Shown one piece after another: positions 24,046 to 38,300 of a stretch of DNA of 64,000 bases. The notes below the pieces were generated by a model, which did not search any database, was not told the DNA's origin, and saw only the letters and a program-made list of their open reading frames with translations. The position numbers and the translations under genes are program-made. The stretch is from Baylisascaris procyonis (taxonomy: Eukaryota; Nematoda; Chromadorea; Rhabditida; Ascarididae). Positions within the stretch are counted from its first letter, which is position 1. Every line of letters starts with the position of its first letter. The DNA lies in assembly GCA_037389465.1 (NCBI GenBank), contig JAZARR010000007.1:1-64000 (forward strand), given 5' to 3'.

Positions 24046-24460
24046 TCGTTTGAAGGCGGAGAGAAATTCGTGTGCATCTACATCGGCCGATTTAACATTT
24101 CCATCCATCATGATGCGAAAAAGTAAATCTTTTGTGACAGTTTATGTGAGTGGTTGGTTACCCAGAAATGTGAGCCGATTGCTGTGCATTTTTAAATTAT
24201 TTGGTGGCAACTTGTGGCGATCGTTTAAGAAATGAAATGCAAAAAACGCATATTATGCCAGCTTTTCGAATGCGTTTCTCTACTTTTTTTTTCGTAGTGA
24301 AGGACAGGTGTTCATTGTGCATTGAAATGTTTGTCTAGATGACCAATGTGGCTTCCTTTGTGAGAGCTTAATAGGAGCAGAACTTGTTTGACGAGGTTGC
24401 ATTGCGCTTTGTGAAGGACGTTTACGTTGATGGGAAGTTTATGAGGGTTTTTTTTCCTGA
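24046..24460 (+). other. Possible exon fragments upstream of methionine synthase
   Basis: Two plus-strand open pieces look protein-like. At 24046-24235 (ending TGA) the reading includes RNSCASTSADLTFPSIMMRK. At 24384-24455 it reads FDEVALRFVKDVYVDGKFMR and ends near the donor GAGG/GTAATT. They are in different frames and share no clear splice junction. They could be remnants of a gene or transposon, or chance. No domain is recognised. Confidence 0.18.
24241..24266 (-). repeat. Dispersed repeat copy 3 (AAGCTGGCATAATATGCGTT)
   Basis: The reverse complement reads AAAAGCTGGCATAATATGCG then TTTTTT, matching the copy at 2721 over its core with two substitutions. Confidence 0.4.
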
Positions 24461-24892
24461 GGGTAATTTTTACATACGTATTGATTCACTTTTTACAACA
24501 CTGCATCGATATAGCCTCTTTATTTTATCTCACTATTCATCTATGTTTAAAATATTTTTATTATTATTTTGTAGTTTTTATTGAAATTCTTTTATTAATA
24601 AATAAATTGTTGTTTGTTAATCAAATTTGGGAAACAAATTGCTTCGATAAATGAAATTACAATGTGCACGTCAAAGCTATCGCATGATGCGTTTTTGTAT
24701 TTTTATTTGCCTTTGTTAATTTGCACTTATTGAGCGTATTGTGATTGCGTCGTCTATGCGTATGTATGTAAATGTCTCTCTATTTGTACAGGTTTCTTGA
24801 TGTGGTCGGTTCCATTGAAATATTAGGCGTTTATTGTGCACATTTTGTAATTTACTGGCAATTTTTAAAACTTGTAGGTTTCATTAGCGGGA

Positions 24893-24915
24893 TATAAAAG
24901 CACATATTGTGCCGT
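24893..24915 (-). repeat. Dispersed repeat copy 4 (GGCACAATATGTGCTTTT)
   Basis: The reverse complement reads CGGCACAATATGTGCTTTTA. It lies about 210 bases upstream of the methionine synthase start. Confidence 0.4.
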
Positions 24916-25111
24916 ACGGTCTGATGCGTTTTTCCCTATGTTCGAAATCTCAATTTTTAACAATTATTTCGATTTCCTGTCAGCATATAGAGAATAATCC
25001 ATCGTTTTAATTATAGAAGATGAGATGTTTGTTTAGTTATAAAAATCACTCGTTGTAATACGAATGGAGATGCGGTGGCGGTATATTTTTTTAATCTTAA
25101 ATGAAGACATT

Positions 25112-25127
25112 ACTGCTTATAGGAACG
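25112..25127 (+). promoter_or_regulatory. Likely spliced-leader acceptor and short 5' leader of methionine synthase
   Basis: ACTGCTTATAG is followed by GAACG and then the start codon ATG at 25128. A 3' splice site this close to a start, with no upstream exon that fits, is the usual nematode trans-splicing arrangement. It also argues against the in-frame upstream ATG at 25101, which would be removed. No leader sequence can be seen in genomic DNA. Confidence 0.45.
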
Positions 25128-28100
25128 ATGAAAAGACGGCAAGAGATATTTGAAACGATCTCACGGATCGCAAAGGAAAGAATATTGATTATTGATGGAG
25201 CGATGGGCACAATGATTCAAAGAGAACATTTGCAAGAAGCTGATTTCCGTGCTGATATTCTTCAGGTATACTCATCAATCTTAATGATTTTTTAATTGAT
25301 CAACGAAGCGTAGATTGCTGAGAGAAATTCAAATTTGCCCGAAATTGGAGTGTCTAAGCATTCTAAAATGTGAGGAGTTAAAAGGTGAGAAGGAGAGTGG
25401 GGAAGGGTTTAATAACAGCTAACAGCTGTCGTCATTTTTTTTTTTTTTTGTTATCATAACCAGAAGTTGAATGAAGCGTAACAATAATTAATAAAAACTT
25501 TCAGCCAGAATTTTTCAATTTTTTATTCAACAATTTCATATTCCAATACGACAGGTCTTTATGCTTAAAAATCGAAAATTGAGAAGAATTTCCAATAACG
25601 ACTCAATGAAAAATCAATGAGCCTCATTTCGATGTGGAGAGGATTAGTCAACGTATGTTTAAAGGTTAAAGACCGCCTTGAAGATTCATATTTGAAATGA
25701 ATCCTCTTATAATCGAGTTTAAAGGAGGAAATCAGATATATTGTGTTTGATCATCTAAAATAGTTTTCAAAATGTCATTTAAAAATAATGCAACATTCAT
25801 ATCGAGTTATATTATAAATGTTTTATTTATTGAGGATCATCCAAAACCACTCAAAGGAAATAACGATATTCTTTCATTGACGAGACCGGATATTGTTTAT
25901 AAGATTCACAAGTTATATTTGGAAGCTGGAGCCGATTTCATTGAGACTAATACTTTCAGGTGAGCTGTTTCACTGAAATTACTATTGTAATCCTCTCTCT
26001 CGAATCAATGACGTTTTTCGTTTTTCTGTTTCCCAGATAGCTGTATAGATCTATAAATATTAATCCAAAAGTTTCATGCTCACTTGAAAAAAAGAGGAAT
26101 GGGGCAAAAAAAGGAACGAAAGCGCAGCAATTACTGTTTGCGGAAGCGGTCTGATAAAAAGGCACCATGAATATGAATTCCAGCATATTTATGTTATCTC
26201 ATATAATGTAATAAATTTTTCACATTCAGTGGAACAGCAATCGCTCAAGCAGACTATCAGTGTGAGCATCTTGTACATGATATCAATTATCATTCAGCAC
26301 AAATCGCTCGTAAGGCTGCTGATGAAGTCCACAAGCAAACCGGTACGGATTCGCTCGTTTTCCCTTCAATGCGACTTTTCTTTACCTAAAACTTTATTTC
26401 TTTTCTGGTTTTTTTTTTGACTTACTATATTCTCAACGATTTATTCATCATATAATATTTAATAAAGGTCCACCTGATATAGATTATCACGGATTGTCTT
26501 TTACTGAGACTTGTTGATCTCTTTGGAAAATCTCATTGGTCCATAAACTTGGAAATGCCAAAAATTTCCATATATTTCACATAAATCCGATTCTCATTTT
26601 ATATCGGTAAATCATGAAAAGCAACTTTTTTTTTGAAATTTTCTACAAGCGCTGAAAGCTTTCAAAACATGAACGAAGTGTTGTGTATTTTTATTTGTTT
26701 GTGGCATGAGGAATGAGTTGGTCAGATAAGTGGAATGCAGAAACCTCTGTCATGCCAACTTTTAAGGTGCCTTTCCACTTTTGAAACTTGCATTGCTGTG
26801 TGAATTACCTATTTATTAAGTTGTTTCATTCAATTTCCCGCACGAATACATCTTCCACTTATAACCGTTTTGTCGCTCTCCTTACAAAAAAAACATTTTC
26901 TCTCAAATTCTTTCAAATCAGTCCATTATTCTAAAGATGAGTGGCAAGGATGCACACTATTATCGCATCCACTTCTGCTTTGTGCCAAAACTACTAGTAG
27001 TTGTAATATTGCTGAGAGTAAGAGGATAGCTTTCAGCTAGAATCGGATCAAAGGAGTTGTTATAAGACAACTGAAATTCGAAGAATCGACCGCCTCTAAA
27101 TACTTGAATAGCTTAAATTTATGTGAAGGAGAAGAGGAAATGAAAAGAAAAAAAAAAAAACAGAGCAACGCTGCGATATATTCTTGCGTATGTTCGATTT
27201 CAGATATCCGCAGGTTTGTTTGTGGTGCTATCGGTCCAACAAATAAGACTTTATCTATATCACCGTCAGTGGAACATCCCGAATTTCGTAATATAAGTCA
27301 GTTATTACTCTTTACCTTTATTCATTCTATTCTTTTGTTTCTTGACAAGTTTTTTTCTTGAAAGTTTCCCATATGTAAAAATCATTTCCCATTAATGAAT
27401 TCTCAAGTCTATCGAATTTTTTTTCGGCTAAATAGAAAATTATCTATGCGGAAATATATTTACAGTTTTTAAAACATCTAGTGATAGAAAAATAGTATAG
27501 AAAAGATTTATAACGATGTGTAAAAAAGTGGACTGTTATATGATTGACGTTATCAGATAATCTAACAGAAAAATATCGATGATGAGATGTGATGATAACG
27601 CATTTATTTCAATAAGATTTTGTGTTCGTTATGAAAGTGCAATTCCATATCTTCATCTCTGAATTATAACTTCTTGGAGGCAGTATGCATCACCTACCTG
27701 TCGAGATCTCCTAGCTGCTAGCTTCTTGGGCTAGTATGGAGGTTCTTAATCAGAAGGCATCGGAAGATTTTCTAAAATAAAGATAACTCAAATTCTATAT
27801 TAAACCGCACGAGTTTCATATCGATGCGTAATTCTTTCCCTCATATGTCGTCTTATTTAGAACAAGGAGTCTTATTTTGGAAGGTGGCATTGGCCATAAG
27901 AATTCGATGAAATACAATGAGGTTTTGACCGATTACCATGTCTGTTTGTTTATATCCTCAGTGGTGGTATAGTTGAAATCTCGGCGTATTCTAAGTGCTG
28001 CGGTTGCTAATGCTTATTATGACGTATTGAGCATGATGTTTAGTTTAGCAGTTTAACCGAGTTGGTTTACAGCATTCCAGGAATTGGTAAAAGCTTATGG

Positions 28101-31100
28101 TGAACAAGCACGCAGCCTAATCGAAGGTGGAGTGGATGTGCTTCTGGTTGAAACTGTGTTCGATTCGGCAAACGCCAAGGCGGCACTCTTTGCCATTCGA
28201 ACGCTTTTCGAAGAAGGTGGCATTGAAGAGGTTTCTTTCTTGGTTTGTTCACATCAAGAGCTATAGTTCACAGCATTGAAAATAGTCGGCATTAGGTACC
28301 TATTGTTAAAGTTTTTTTGATTCCAGCTGATCACGGTTATTCATTCATTTGACTGTTTTGATTTCCTTTCCTGGAGTTTGTGTCTTTTCTAAAATTACAG
28401 AGAGGTTTGGTTTCAGAATCTCGTGTTATAAAAAGTTAGTATTTCGGGATTCAGAAGTACATAACCGACTCCTGCCAGAATTCACGGGTCGGTTTTCTAC
28501 TTCCCTGGAATTGTGGTTTTGGTTCTTAGAAATCCTATTCTGGTGCAGTTTCGACGCTTCATTTATTCTTCGTTAATGTTATGGAAATTATGTGGTATCT
28601 TATTTAATATGAGCTGTTTATTTGGATTGGATGGAGAGGAAATAACTTAATTTTTATTGATGAGATATGTTTAAATTTTCAGGTGCCAGTATTCCTATCT
28701 GGAACGATAGTGGATTTATCAGGGAGGACATTATCGGGTCAGACAGGAGAAGCGTTTTTAATCAGCACACGGCAGGGTCGTCCAGTGGCTGTGGGGCTTA
28801 ATTGTGCTCTTGGTGCTAAAGAAATGCGACCTTTCATTGAAACAATCGCTATGAACACAACCTCACTTGTTCTTTGCTATCCGAACGCTGGTATGTGGAA
28901 TTACTCTTTATATAACAATAAATATACTCGATTTAGAGTAATGAGGGACAGAATAAAGCGGAAATTGGTAGAATGGAGTGGATTAATGGTGGAAAGTGGC
29001 TCGATGGAGAAAGCCGTTTGACGTTAAGTGATGATTGATTACAGTGTATAATCAAAGTAAGAGCAGCTAGTGAAAATTTTTTTCGATACAGAAACAAATG
29101 GGAGAGTGGAATGGGATAGGAACGATGAATTGAACTCGGCTTCCTCCCAGGCCTTTATGGTATTGTTGATGTCTATGGTATAGCGTGCACTGTATTGAGG
29201 TCTGCCGAATGCATTGGGCGGATACGATGAACGACCAGAGGATATGGCTGCAGCGTTATTGTCTTTTGCAAGTGATGGCCTGGTATTTATTATTTTTCTT
29301 TTAGATGCGCTGATTTTCCAACAGCATGTTCCTAAAATTCTCAATTTTAGATTTATGGATAATTGAAATATTGGAAGGTCAACAAGTAATGTTTGGAACA
29401 GCATATGGTGGTTACTTTTGAAGCATTAAAATCACCACAATTCTGAAATTAATTTATCTAGTTCCTTTAAATCTCGTCATGCAGAAAGCTTGAATTCGAA
29501 TTTGTCTATAACCTCGCATTTTGAGGCCTATCAATTTTTGTTCAGAATTAATTTCAGTTATTATTACACAGAAGTTATTGGTCCCATGGGCCTGGAATAA
29601 ATAATAATTGACGGAATTAAAAAGTGATGAAAGGTGACATAGCCTCTCGTTCTTTTTCTGTTTGAAAAAAAGGTCTGCATAGGCGAGGGAAGCGGGCAGC
29701 CTGCGTAGGCGGTCGCGACGTCTGGCAGGTGCAAGAGCGATTTTGTCTCCGTTGTTTCTACGCGTATGGAAAGCTTTGAGACGTCTTACATTGGTCAAAA
29801 GCAAACTAAAGTTCGCATATAGAAGCTTATCCGTGCTGTCGCCATCGTACAGATGAATCATCATCCCCATAAGAGAGTGGGACAGCTGTGGCTCCCATCT
29901 GTCGCGAACAAACACTCTAAGATTTTTCAAATTCCTCTTCCTGCGGGGGGTATATATTCGAGGGCAAAGGTGGTCGGAGGCACTGTTTAATCTAGAATTC
30001 TGCTGAAAGGAATAATGAAGTAACTCTGCGTCCAATTTATAGCGTATTAAGTAAAAGCTTTGGTCATAAGTTGGAATAGAATTCGCGATTATCAGTTATC
30101 ATCCCCGCGTCTTCACGAACTAAGCCGTTGTTTCAGGTGAATATAGTTGGAGGATGCTGCGGTACGACGCCGGATCATATTCGAGCAATCGCTAGTGCGG
30201 TGAAAGGCGTTGTGCCAAGAAAGCCACAGACGTCTGTCAATAGTGGCTACATGATGCTGGCTGGGCTAGAACCGTTTCTTATTGGAGCACACACTAATTT
30301 CGTTAATATTGGTGAACGTTGCAATGTGGCTGGTTCAAGAAGATTTTGTAATCTCATTAAAAAGAACAAATATGAGGTTGGTAAAATTTTTTCAACGTAG
30401 CGACTGGGCGATTTATGAAGTTTTAACAGATAACTTGTTCCGATAGAATGTAGCAGATGGATTTTCCTCGAAGATCAAGGCGATTGAACCTCTGAGTAAC
30501 ACCATAGGTAGCATGATACACTCGTATTTCGTCCATTGACGCCTCCTTATATACGAATAAGTTTGATCGTTTAGCGAATTTTCTAGAGCGAGGAGTGGTT
30601 GACATATATGTTATCTATTGTAAAAGTTGCGGTATTGAGACTTAGGGATTGCAGTCTCGTAAACCGAAGTTTCTTCTATTTGAAAACTTCACGTCAGAAA
30701 CAAATGCACACGTGTAGTCGCATGTCGCTTCCCAGATTCCAGAAGTCAAAGGGGAACCGGGTTGCAGCTGAATGGTAACAAAAAGTTGTTTGTTGGAAAG
30801 AGTAGGCGGAAATGAGAAAATTATAGGATATGCAAATGACATGTGAAAATGTCCCCCAGCCAATAGTCAGCCATGTAGTTTCTCTTTTAGAACCACTCAA
30901 CGCTTCTTTTTTTATGTTGTCTCCAACAGATGACACACTATTTTTTCGGTTCACTTCCGGTTGTTCGAATGCATTGCAATTGTTCTTTTGAATTCTTTGA
31001 ATCCGAAACGCAATATGCCGATTGTGTGATAGATAACAATATTGACAGCAAATTTACTTATCAGTTGAAGACGAATAACTGTCAAAAAAATTTTTTATAT

Positions 31101-34100
31101 CGAAGTGATGTTGTTTTTTTTTTTTTATTGAAAAATTTGTTGAATTTTTTCTTCATAAAATTTAGAGGCGTTTTGAGTGTTTCTAATGTCAACCTATATG
31201 ACAATGATTGAAGAATCGATTCTTTTCTTGAAAATATAATTTTTTTTTCGATAAGGAAGTACTAATTACTAGATTCGAGTTATTGACTTTCTCGTGTTAA
31301 ATTCTATTCCTGCAGATTTTCGCTTCTTTGTTTTTCCATATTTTATGAACTTTTTTTTCACTTATTAGATGATTTTTATTAGGATGCGATAGATGTGGCA
31401 CGTAAACAAGTGGAAAATGGTGCTCAAATATTAGATATAAATGTGGATGATGGACTTCTCGATGGACCCTCCACGATGATTAAATTTCTTCGATTAATTG
31501 CATCGGAACCGGATGTTGCGAAGGTTTATCTTAATGAATATCTTTATAAACCTTTCATTTAACCATCTCCAGGCAGTTTTTCTCGAAACTCTTCGTACTT
31601 TGGAAATTTTCCCATTTATTCGTTTAGGGAAAAAATATGGGGATTTAAATTACTCAGAGTTGTATTGTTTTGATTTTTTATAAGCTTAACCTTACAGTTA
31701 AAATAGCAAGGAAATATTGAAAAAAAGAGAGGTACACATTTATAAAAAGAGATAATATTTGTGAAGAACAAGAAAAAGAAAGGAGAAGTGGAAAAGAGAT
31801 GGAACGATGACGTTCTTTTCGTCTTTATGTGTATATTTCTTTCTATTCGTTTTTTTTTTCTTCTATTTAAAAATATCTAACAAAATCTTCATCGACTTAA
31901 ACAATAGACGATAAAAATCTATTAGAAAAATGAAAGATTATAGTTGATCTCTCCTCAGCCGTTTTGTTGAGAATTTTGCGGTAATCAAGGAACAGAAAAA
32001 ATTGCACTCTTTTCCTAATATATTCGAAGAGAAAAATTTTTTTTAGTTAATTTCTTTTCTTTCAATAAATTTTTTTTTTTATTGATTGACCATATTGCGA
32101 TGTTGTATCGAGTTTATCTATTTTGCTTATCGTAGAGGTTCATAATTTCATTTCAGTTTCTTAGCAGATATTTTGATAAATTGCCAAAATTATTTATTGG
32201 AAACATGCCAAATTATGTAATCTATCGTTGACGAAAGCTTAATAAAAGCCTATTATATAAGGTAAAGCAGATCGAAACGTCCGATTTTCCCGAGGATATT
32301 TGTTTTGCACTTATTTAGCAGTATTGGTATTACAGCAGTTAGTGACAGCTGACTGATCAATTTATCGAATGATTACTAATTATTTTGAGGCAGTTATTTA
32401 TTCATAGTTTGTGGATGTAATTATGGGATCTTTTAAAATCTTTCAATTAACTATGAATGATTATATAAAATTGTTTGTGATTATATAAAATTAATATGGT
32501 TTAGTTGATTTGTCATTGTTTGCTCTCAGATATGAGCGCTTTAACTCAAATTATGTCCCTCAAGTTTAATCTTTTTTTTATTTCTTCCATCCACAATTCC
32601 TTTATAAACACTTTTTTAATCGTATTCTTGTAAGTTTCATAAATAATTTCACTCTGTTCTGCGGAAAAAAAAAACGAAAATACAGAAAGAGGCGAATCTT
32701 CTAATGAATATTTTAGGTACCAATTTGTGTGGATTCGTCGAATTTTGAAGTGCTAATAGCGGGCCTGGAATCCTGTCAAGGCAAATGCATTGTCAATTCA
32801 ATTTCGTTGAAAGAGGGCGAGGAGGTTTTCCTGCAAAAAGCACGCCTCATTAAGAGATATGGTGCCGCATTGGTCGTGATGGCTTTCGATGAAGAAGGCC
32901 AGGTAGCATTTTCCTGTTATTATTCATATATTTTTATATATTGATGAAGAAGAATATTGGTACTGACGAGTTTTTGATTTGTCGACGGGGGGAGGGAGTA
33001 TGGGGAATGTTGTTTCTTTTTAGTGGAGAACATCAGTTAACAGTGTATCAAAGAATGTAGACAAAGAATATAGGAGAATCTGCTGACCAGCATATTTTAC
33101 GTTCTTCGGATTAAAGGCGATCTTTGTGGAATAGCAATTGATTGAGAAAAAATGCTACGAAATTTTTCGTTAATAAAGGTTTGATTATTTCATTTTAGGC
33201 AAGAGAAGAGAATTAATGACAAATTCCTCCGACAACCGAGAGATGAAGTAGAGATGCTCGTATTTATAACACAACGAAGTGAATGAAAAAAGTTCACTGC
33301 ATGTCATTTGCATAACAATAGTAAACAAAGAATATACAAAAAGGAATGATTCAGTGCATATGGGCGCCTCATAAAAAGAAAATGATGGGCAGATAAGAAG
33401 CAATTTTTGACTAATTTCCTATAAAATGCTAAATTAGTTTTGTTATCTCATTGCAGTTCCAACGGTTATTGCTGATTAGGAAATATAAGCGCTTAAATAA
33501 GGAATTTGTTGTATAGTTAGAAATAAAATTAGTCACTCTCTAAATCTTTATTTATTGGCCAAGCCCAAAGCGTTCAGTCTTTGCTGCTTTATAAGGGAAG
33601 AATATTATTATTTAGCAACTTTATTTTATTATTTTTAGGCGACCGATATTGAACGTAAATATAAAATCTGTGAGCGTTCCTATCGTTTACTAATCGAAGA
33701 GGCAGCATTTGATCCTTGTGATATTATTTTCGATCCAAATATACTCACTATTGCTACCGGAATGGATGAACATTCGGAATATGGCATTAATTTTATCGAA
33801 GGAACACGTCTTATTAAGGTTTCCTTATTATATTTTTTTATTGGCTCATCTCAATCTGTAGTACTGTTTTTATTGTCTATGAAATTATTCAGTTCACATA
33901 TGTTGTTTCTCTAAAAAAAAAAAAAAAAAACAAAAACTCAAAAATTAGTAAAAATCGCTCTCATAATTGAGTGATGGGCAGGAAGCGGTGGAACGGTTTC
34001 CCTATTTCCGGTTCAAGTTCTACAACTTATGGGCTAATGCTGCAAAGAGATGAGATGCAGAAGTGGTGGGAAGCGAATATGTTTTGGGAAATTATCACGA

Positions 34101-35231
34101 AAGTTGGAAATCTGCTAAAAAAAAATTAATTGCTGCTGTCATTGCACATTCCGGTTAGGACAGTTTATTGCTCACTGATGAAGTTTCTGCAAAATTCTTG
34201 TCAGATTCTATTTTTCATGATTTTAATCAGATCTTGGGAAATCTGATTCTAAAAATTACCCATCGAATTTTTGGGCATAGCTATTTAGCAGTGCAGTGCC
34301 TCCATATCCATCTGTTCGACTAGCCGAACCTTACAAAACATCTATGAAAGTTTTATACGATTGCGTGACTGTCATAATTTTCAGGAAAATTTGCCAGGAT
34401 GCTTTGTATCGGGCGGTGTTTCAAATTTTTCATTTTCATTTCGAGGCATGGAACCAGTACGAGAGGCTATGCATAGCGTTTTCTTGTATCATGCTATTAA
34501 AGCTGGTATGGATATGGGCATTGTTAATGCCGGTGCTTTACCCTTATATACCGATATACGACCTGATCTGCTGAAACTTTGTGAGGTAATTGTTTGATCT
34601 ACTGTGAAAAAAAAATAATATGGAGTGTAAGGTCAAGCAAGCTTTGCAGTGCTGCGCTTCTCACTTGAATCGGTTTTTGACGTTGGGTAGGCCTGGCGGC
34701 TAAAAAGGTTGGAAGGGGTTGCACTTGAAGCTCTAATTTTGATTGCTACGATTCAAAACGGATGCAGAAGCGCACGAGGGGGCTAACAGGACATATGCTT
34801 TTTCGGTTCTTCTCATTAAGTCACTCAGCAACATTTGCCAACAAATGATAAAATATACGCAACACTGGATTTATATTTCGCAAAACCAATAAAAGAGTAG
34901 TTATTTATCCCTTTTTTTTGCGTTCTTATTGACGTAAATTGCAATTTGATCAATTGCTAATTGCATGCAAATTTTGCCACTCATTTTTTTTTTTAAATCT
35001 GACTATTTTTCAATTTCGTTAAGTCAACTTGAAATCTGGCGTAGATTATTCTCTCATGTAAAATGTACTGGCTTATACCAGCAAGGTTTCATTTCTGCAA
35101 CTTTAGTAGCCCACTAATCGAAGCTGTCGGACAGATTGGTTCACACAAACATTTAAAATGGTACATTGGTCCGCTTTGCATAGGTGATAGCGTATAACAA
35201 AGGAAGATATTAATGAATAGAATATCTTTAG

Positions 35232-35307
<76 letters not shown>

Positions 35308-38300
35308 AATTTTAAAGGAAATGAAAGTATATGATTAGAGAAGTTGTTGTTATAGGACTTATTGTGGAATAAAGATTCGAATGCGACCGAGAAAATGCTT
35401 GCATTGGCACATGATTTAGTAAGCGGCGATAAGAAGGCGCAAACTGAGTGCGATTCATGGCGACAAGAGAGCGTTGAAAAAAGACTCGAATATGCGCTTG
35501 TAAAGGTTTGTTATTGCAGTTTTCTAGAAGAATTTAATATAAGAGAACATTTTTTTTTTCATTCGTATATCCTGTTGAAATGCTTCAAAGGAAACGTTGG
35601 AAAGTTGGCTATTTCCTTACATTGTGCATTAGCAGTTATTTTTGTTAGACTGTATACCTATTGAAATATTTTCATATTTAATTAGAATCTCCTCGGTCGA
35701 TTGCTTACAAAGTTGCCAGACCAACCGGTAAACGCGAACTAAACTTAAATGTATCGCTACCTATTATTTTAAACAAGTTTCGCATTAATTTTGTTATAAA
35801 TTTAGATGAGAGAACTTTCATTTAAAAAAAAAAGAGTTGAACACATTCTGGAAAGGTAAAAAAATGTGATATAATTTTTGAAAAGCAATAATGAATTGGT
35901 ACACATCATCAACGGGACGCTCTTAATTTTTGCATAATAGGAGATTCATTCGCATATTAGTGATGTTAAACAATTGAAGTAATTTCAAGATCCTATTCCA
36001 TTACGTTCATGTGCCCAACTCTCAACTTAAAATATATGGTTGTTTCAGGAAACTATTGTAAATGTTTTTTGTTAGTGCATTAAATGTATCGCATTTTGCA
36101 TAAGTAATATTCTCTTTCTTACTCAAATCTTCTTCTTCAATTCAATGATAATCATCGAAATTCAAACCTAATTAAAAAATGTTAAAAATTATAGATTAGG
36201 ATTTAGTTATTCAGCATTGTTTGTTTATAAGAATTTCAATATTTGCATATATTAAAATTTATAACAGCATTCTGCAACTATACAATGTTTTCTTTTTATT
36301 TGAAGGGTATCGATTCGTATATCGTCGAAGATACTGAAGAGGCAAGACAAAATACGAGTAAATACCCAAGACCGTTGAATGTCATCGAGCAACCGTTGAT
36401 GGCGGGTATGGCAGTGGTTGGCGAATTGTTCGGATCCGGTAAAATGTTCTTACCACAGGTAATTAAACATCATTCATTTTCATAACTATTTTAGACTGCT
36501 ATGCCATTTGAATGTGATTCTTTAAATATGTTCCATATTATAGTATGTTGGATTTCTTGATTGGGTGGTATTTAAATTCAATGCTCAAAGCGATTTAAAT
36601 AATTTATGGCCTTTGATTTATAACTCACTAATATTATTAGCAATAACTATAGAAGTTTCATTTCGAAAATCTCAAGCTTACTGCTGTTTTAAATACTAAC
36701 CAAATTAAGTTGTTTTTTTTTTCACTCATCATTTCTCATAATCATATGCTATATCGTTTTACTGCTTTGTTTATAGCTTTACCAAGTGCTATCAAAAGCA
36801 TTCATGCCAAATCTCATAGAAATGTGCATTTAAAATCCTCTCAAATTACTTGTGTCATATACTAAAATTCTCTCAAATTACTTGTGTTATATACTAAAAT
36901 ACTCTCAAATTACTTGTGTTATATTCTAAAATGGTCTTAAATTGTGTTATATTCTAAAACGCTCTCAAATTATTTGTGTTATATTCCGCTCATTAATCTG
37001 CAATTAATATTTTGAATGTTTTATTCGAAGTATTTTTGCTGCTAAACACTTTATTCTTCTTGGAATTGGTACTATATTTTTATATAAATAAAGTGGAATA
37101 ATTTTTATAGGTAGCTAAATAAGCCGAATATTTCTGGAATATTGGGAATCGCAGTACACTTCGTAACGTTGAATGAAATTGGAATTTTTATATGAGAGCT
37201 TATTTAGAGTTCAATGAAATATCATAAGATAAGTTTATATAAATTTATTTGTGCGATATAGACTTGTTGGTCAGGATTTTTTTTAAAGCAAGGCTGTCCT
37301 ATAATTTAAAGTGAGGAAAAGAATTTTTAACAAGTGGCTGAACTTGATCTATCGATATTATCGAATCAAATTATGTAAAAAAATGCAAATAAAGGACTCC
37401 CAATTTGATCTTCACAGTATAAAAATTGATAATTGCTGTTTTATTGAAGGTAATAAAATCTGCACGAGTTATGAAGAAAGCAGTCGCTCATCTTATTCCA
37501 TTTATGGATAAAGAGAGAGAAGAGAATTTAAAGAATAAAGTCACCGATACCAGTGAGGTTATTAATTCCTTCCGTTTATTTCAATTTTCTCAATTTTATT
37601 ATACGAAAAATTTCGACGTTTTTATTTAAATAGAGAAAAAAGGTTAATTTAAAGGTCATGAAGGTTAATCTATCTTATATGGATACCATTGTAAGTTCAG
37701 ATTATATCGCAAAAATTTGTTTCTACCATAAACGAGTCATATATTCTATGTGGGTACTATTTAATCTTGAATTTCCCATGCGATCGGAATGACTATGATA
37801 ACGCGAGGTGTAGCTTTGGCAAGAAAATAAGGAATTTTTGTGGGAACTTCACATTACGGGAGAATGTCTTTCAATTGCTTACTATGTTTTCTGCGTAGTA
37901 TTTCCTTAAGTACGATTGTAGAACATTGTTTCTTATGCAATATGCAATTATTTGCATATTTATCGAAATAATATCAATTCCTGCTAAAATGATAAGGCTG
38001 TACTGATTGTTTAATGTGTAATTCGATATGTGGATTGAAGGGAAGTTACTGGGAGTTATCGAATAGAACAAGGTTCATCGAGGCAAAGGGATCGTTTAGT
38101 TTTTCTGTTCTCCGAGAGGATTTTCTTATAAATTTGCCGATAATACCACTTATTCCTTTCTAGCCTATGAGTAGTGCATATAAGAAGGCATTGTGTGCCA
38201 TAAATTTCCTGTAATAAATAACAATTTGCTAATGTTTTTGCGTTATTTTGTTCGAGAGTGGGAATGATTGCAGAGTCCATATCAAGGTACATTCGTGATT

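Noticed and set aside
25101..25127. Upstream in-frame ATG of methionine synthase
   Set aside because: A likely trans-splice acceptor lies at 25121-25122, between it and the ATG at 25128, and the nine extra residues match nothing in the family.
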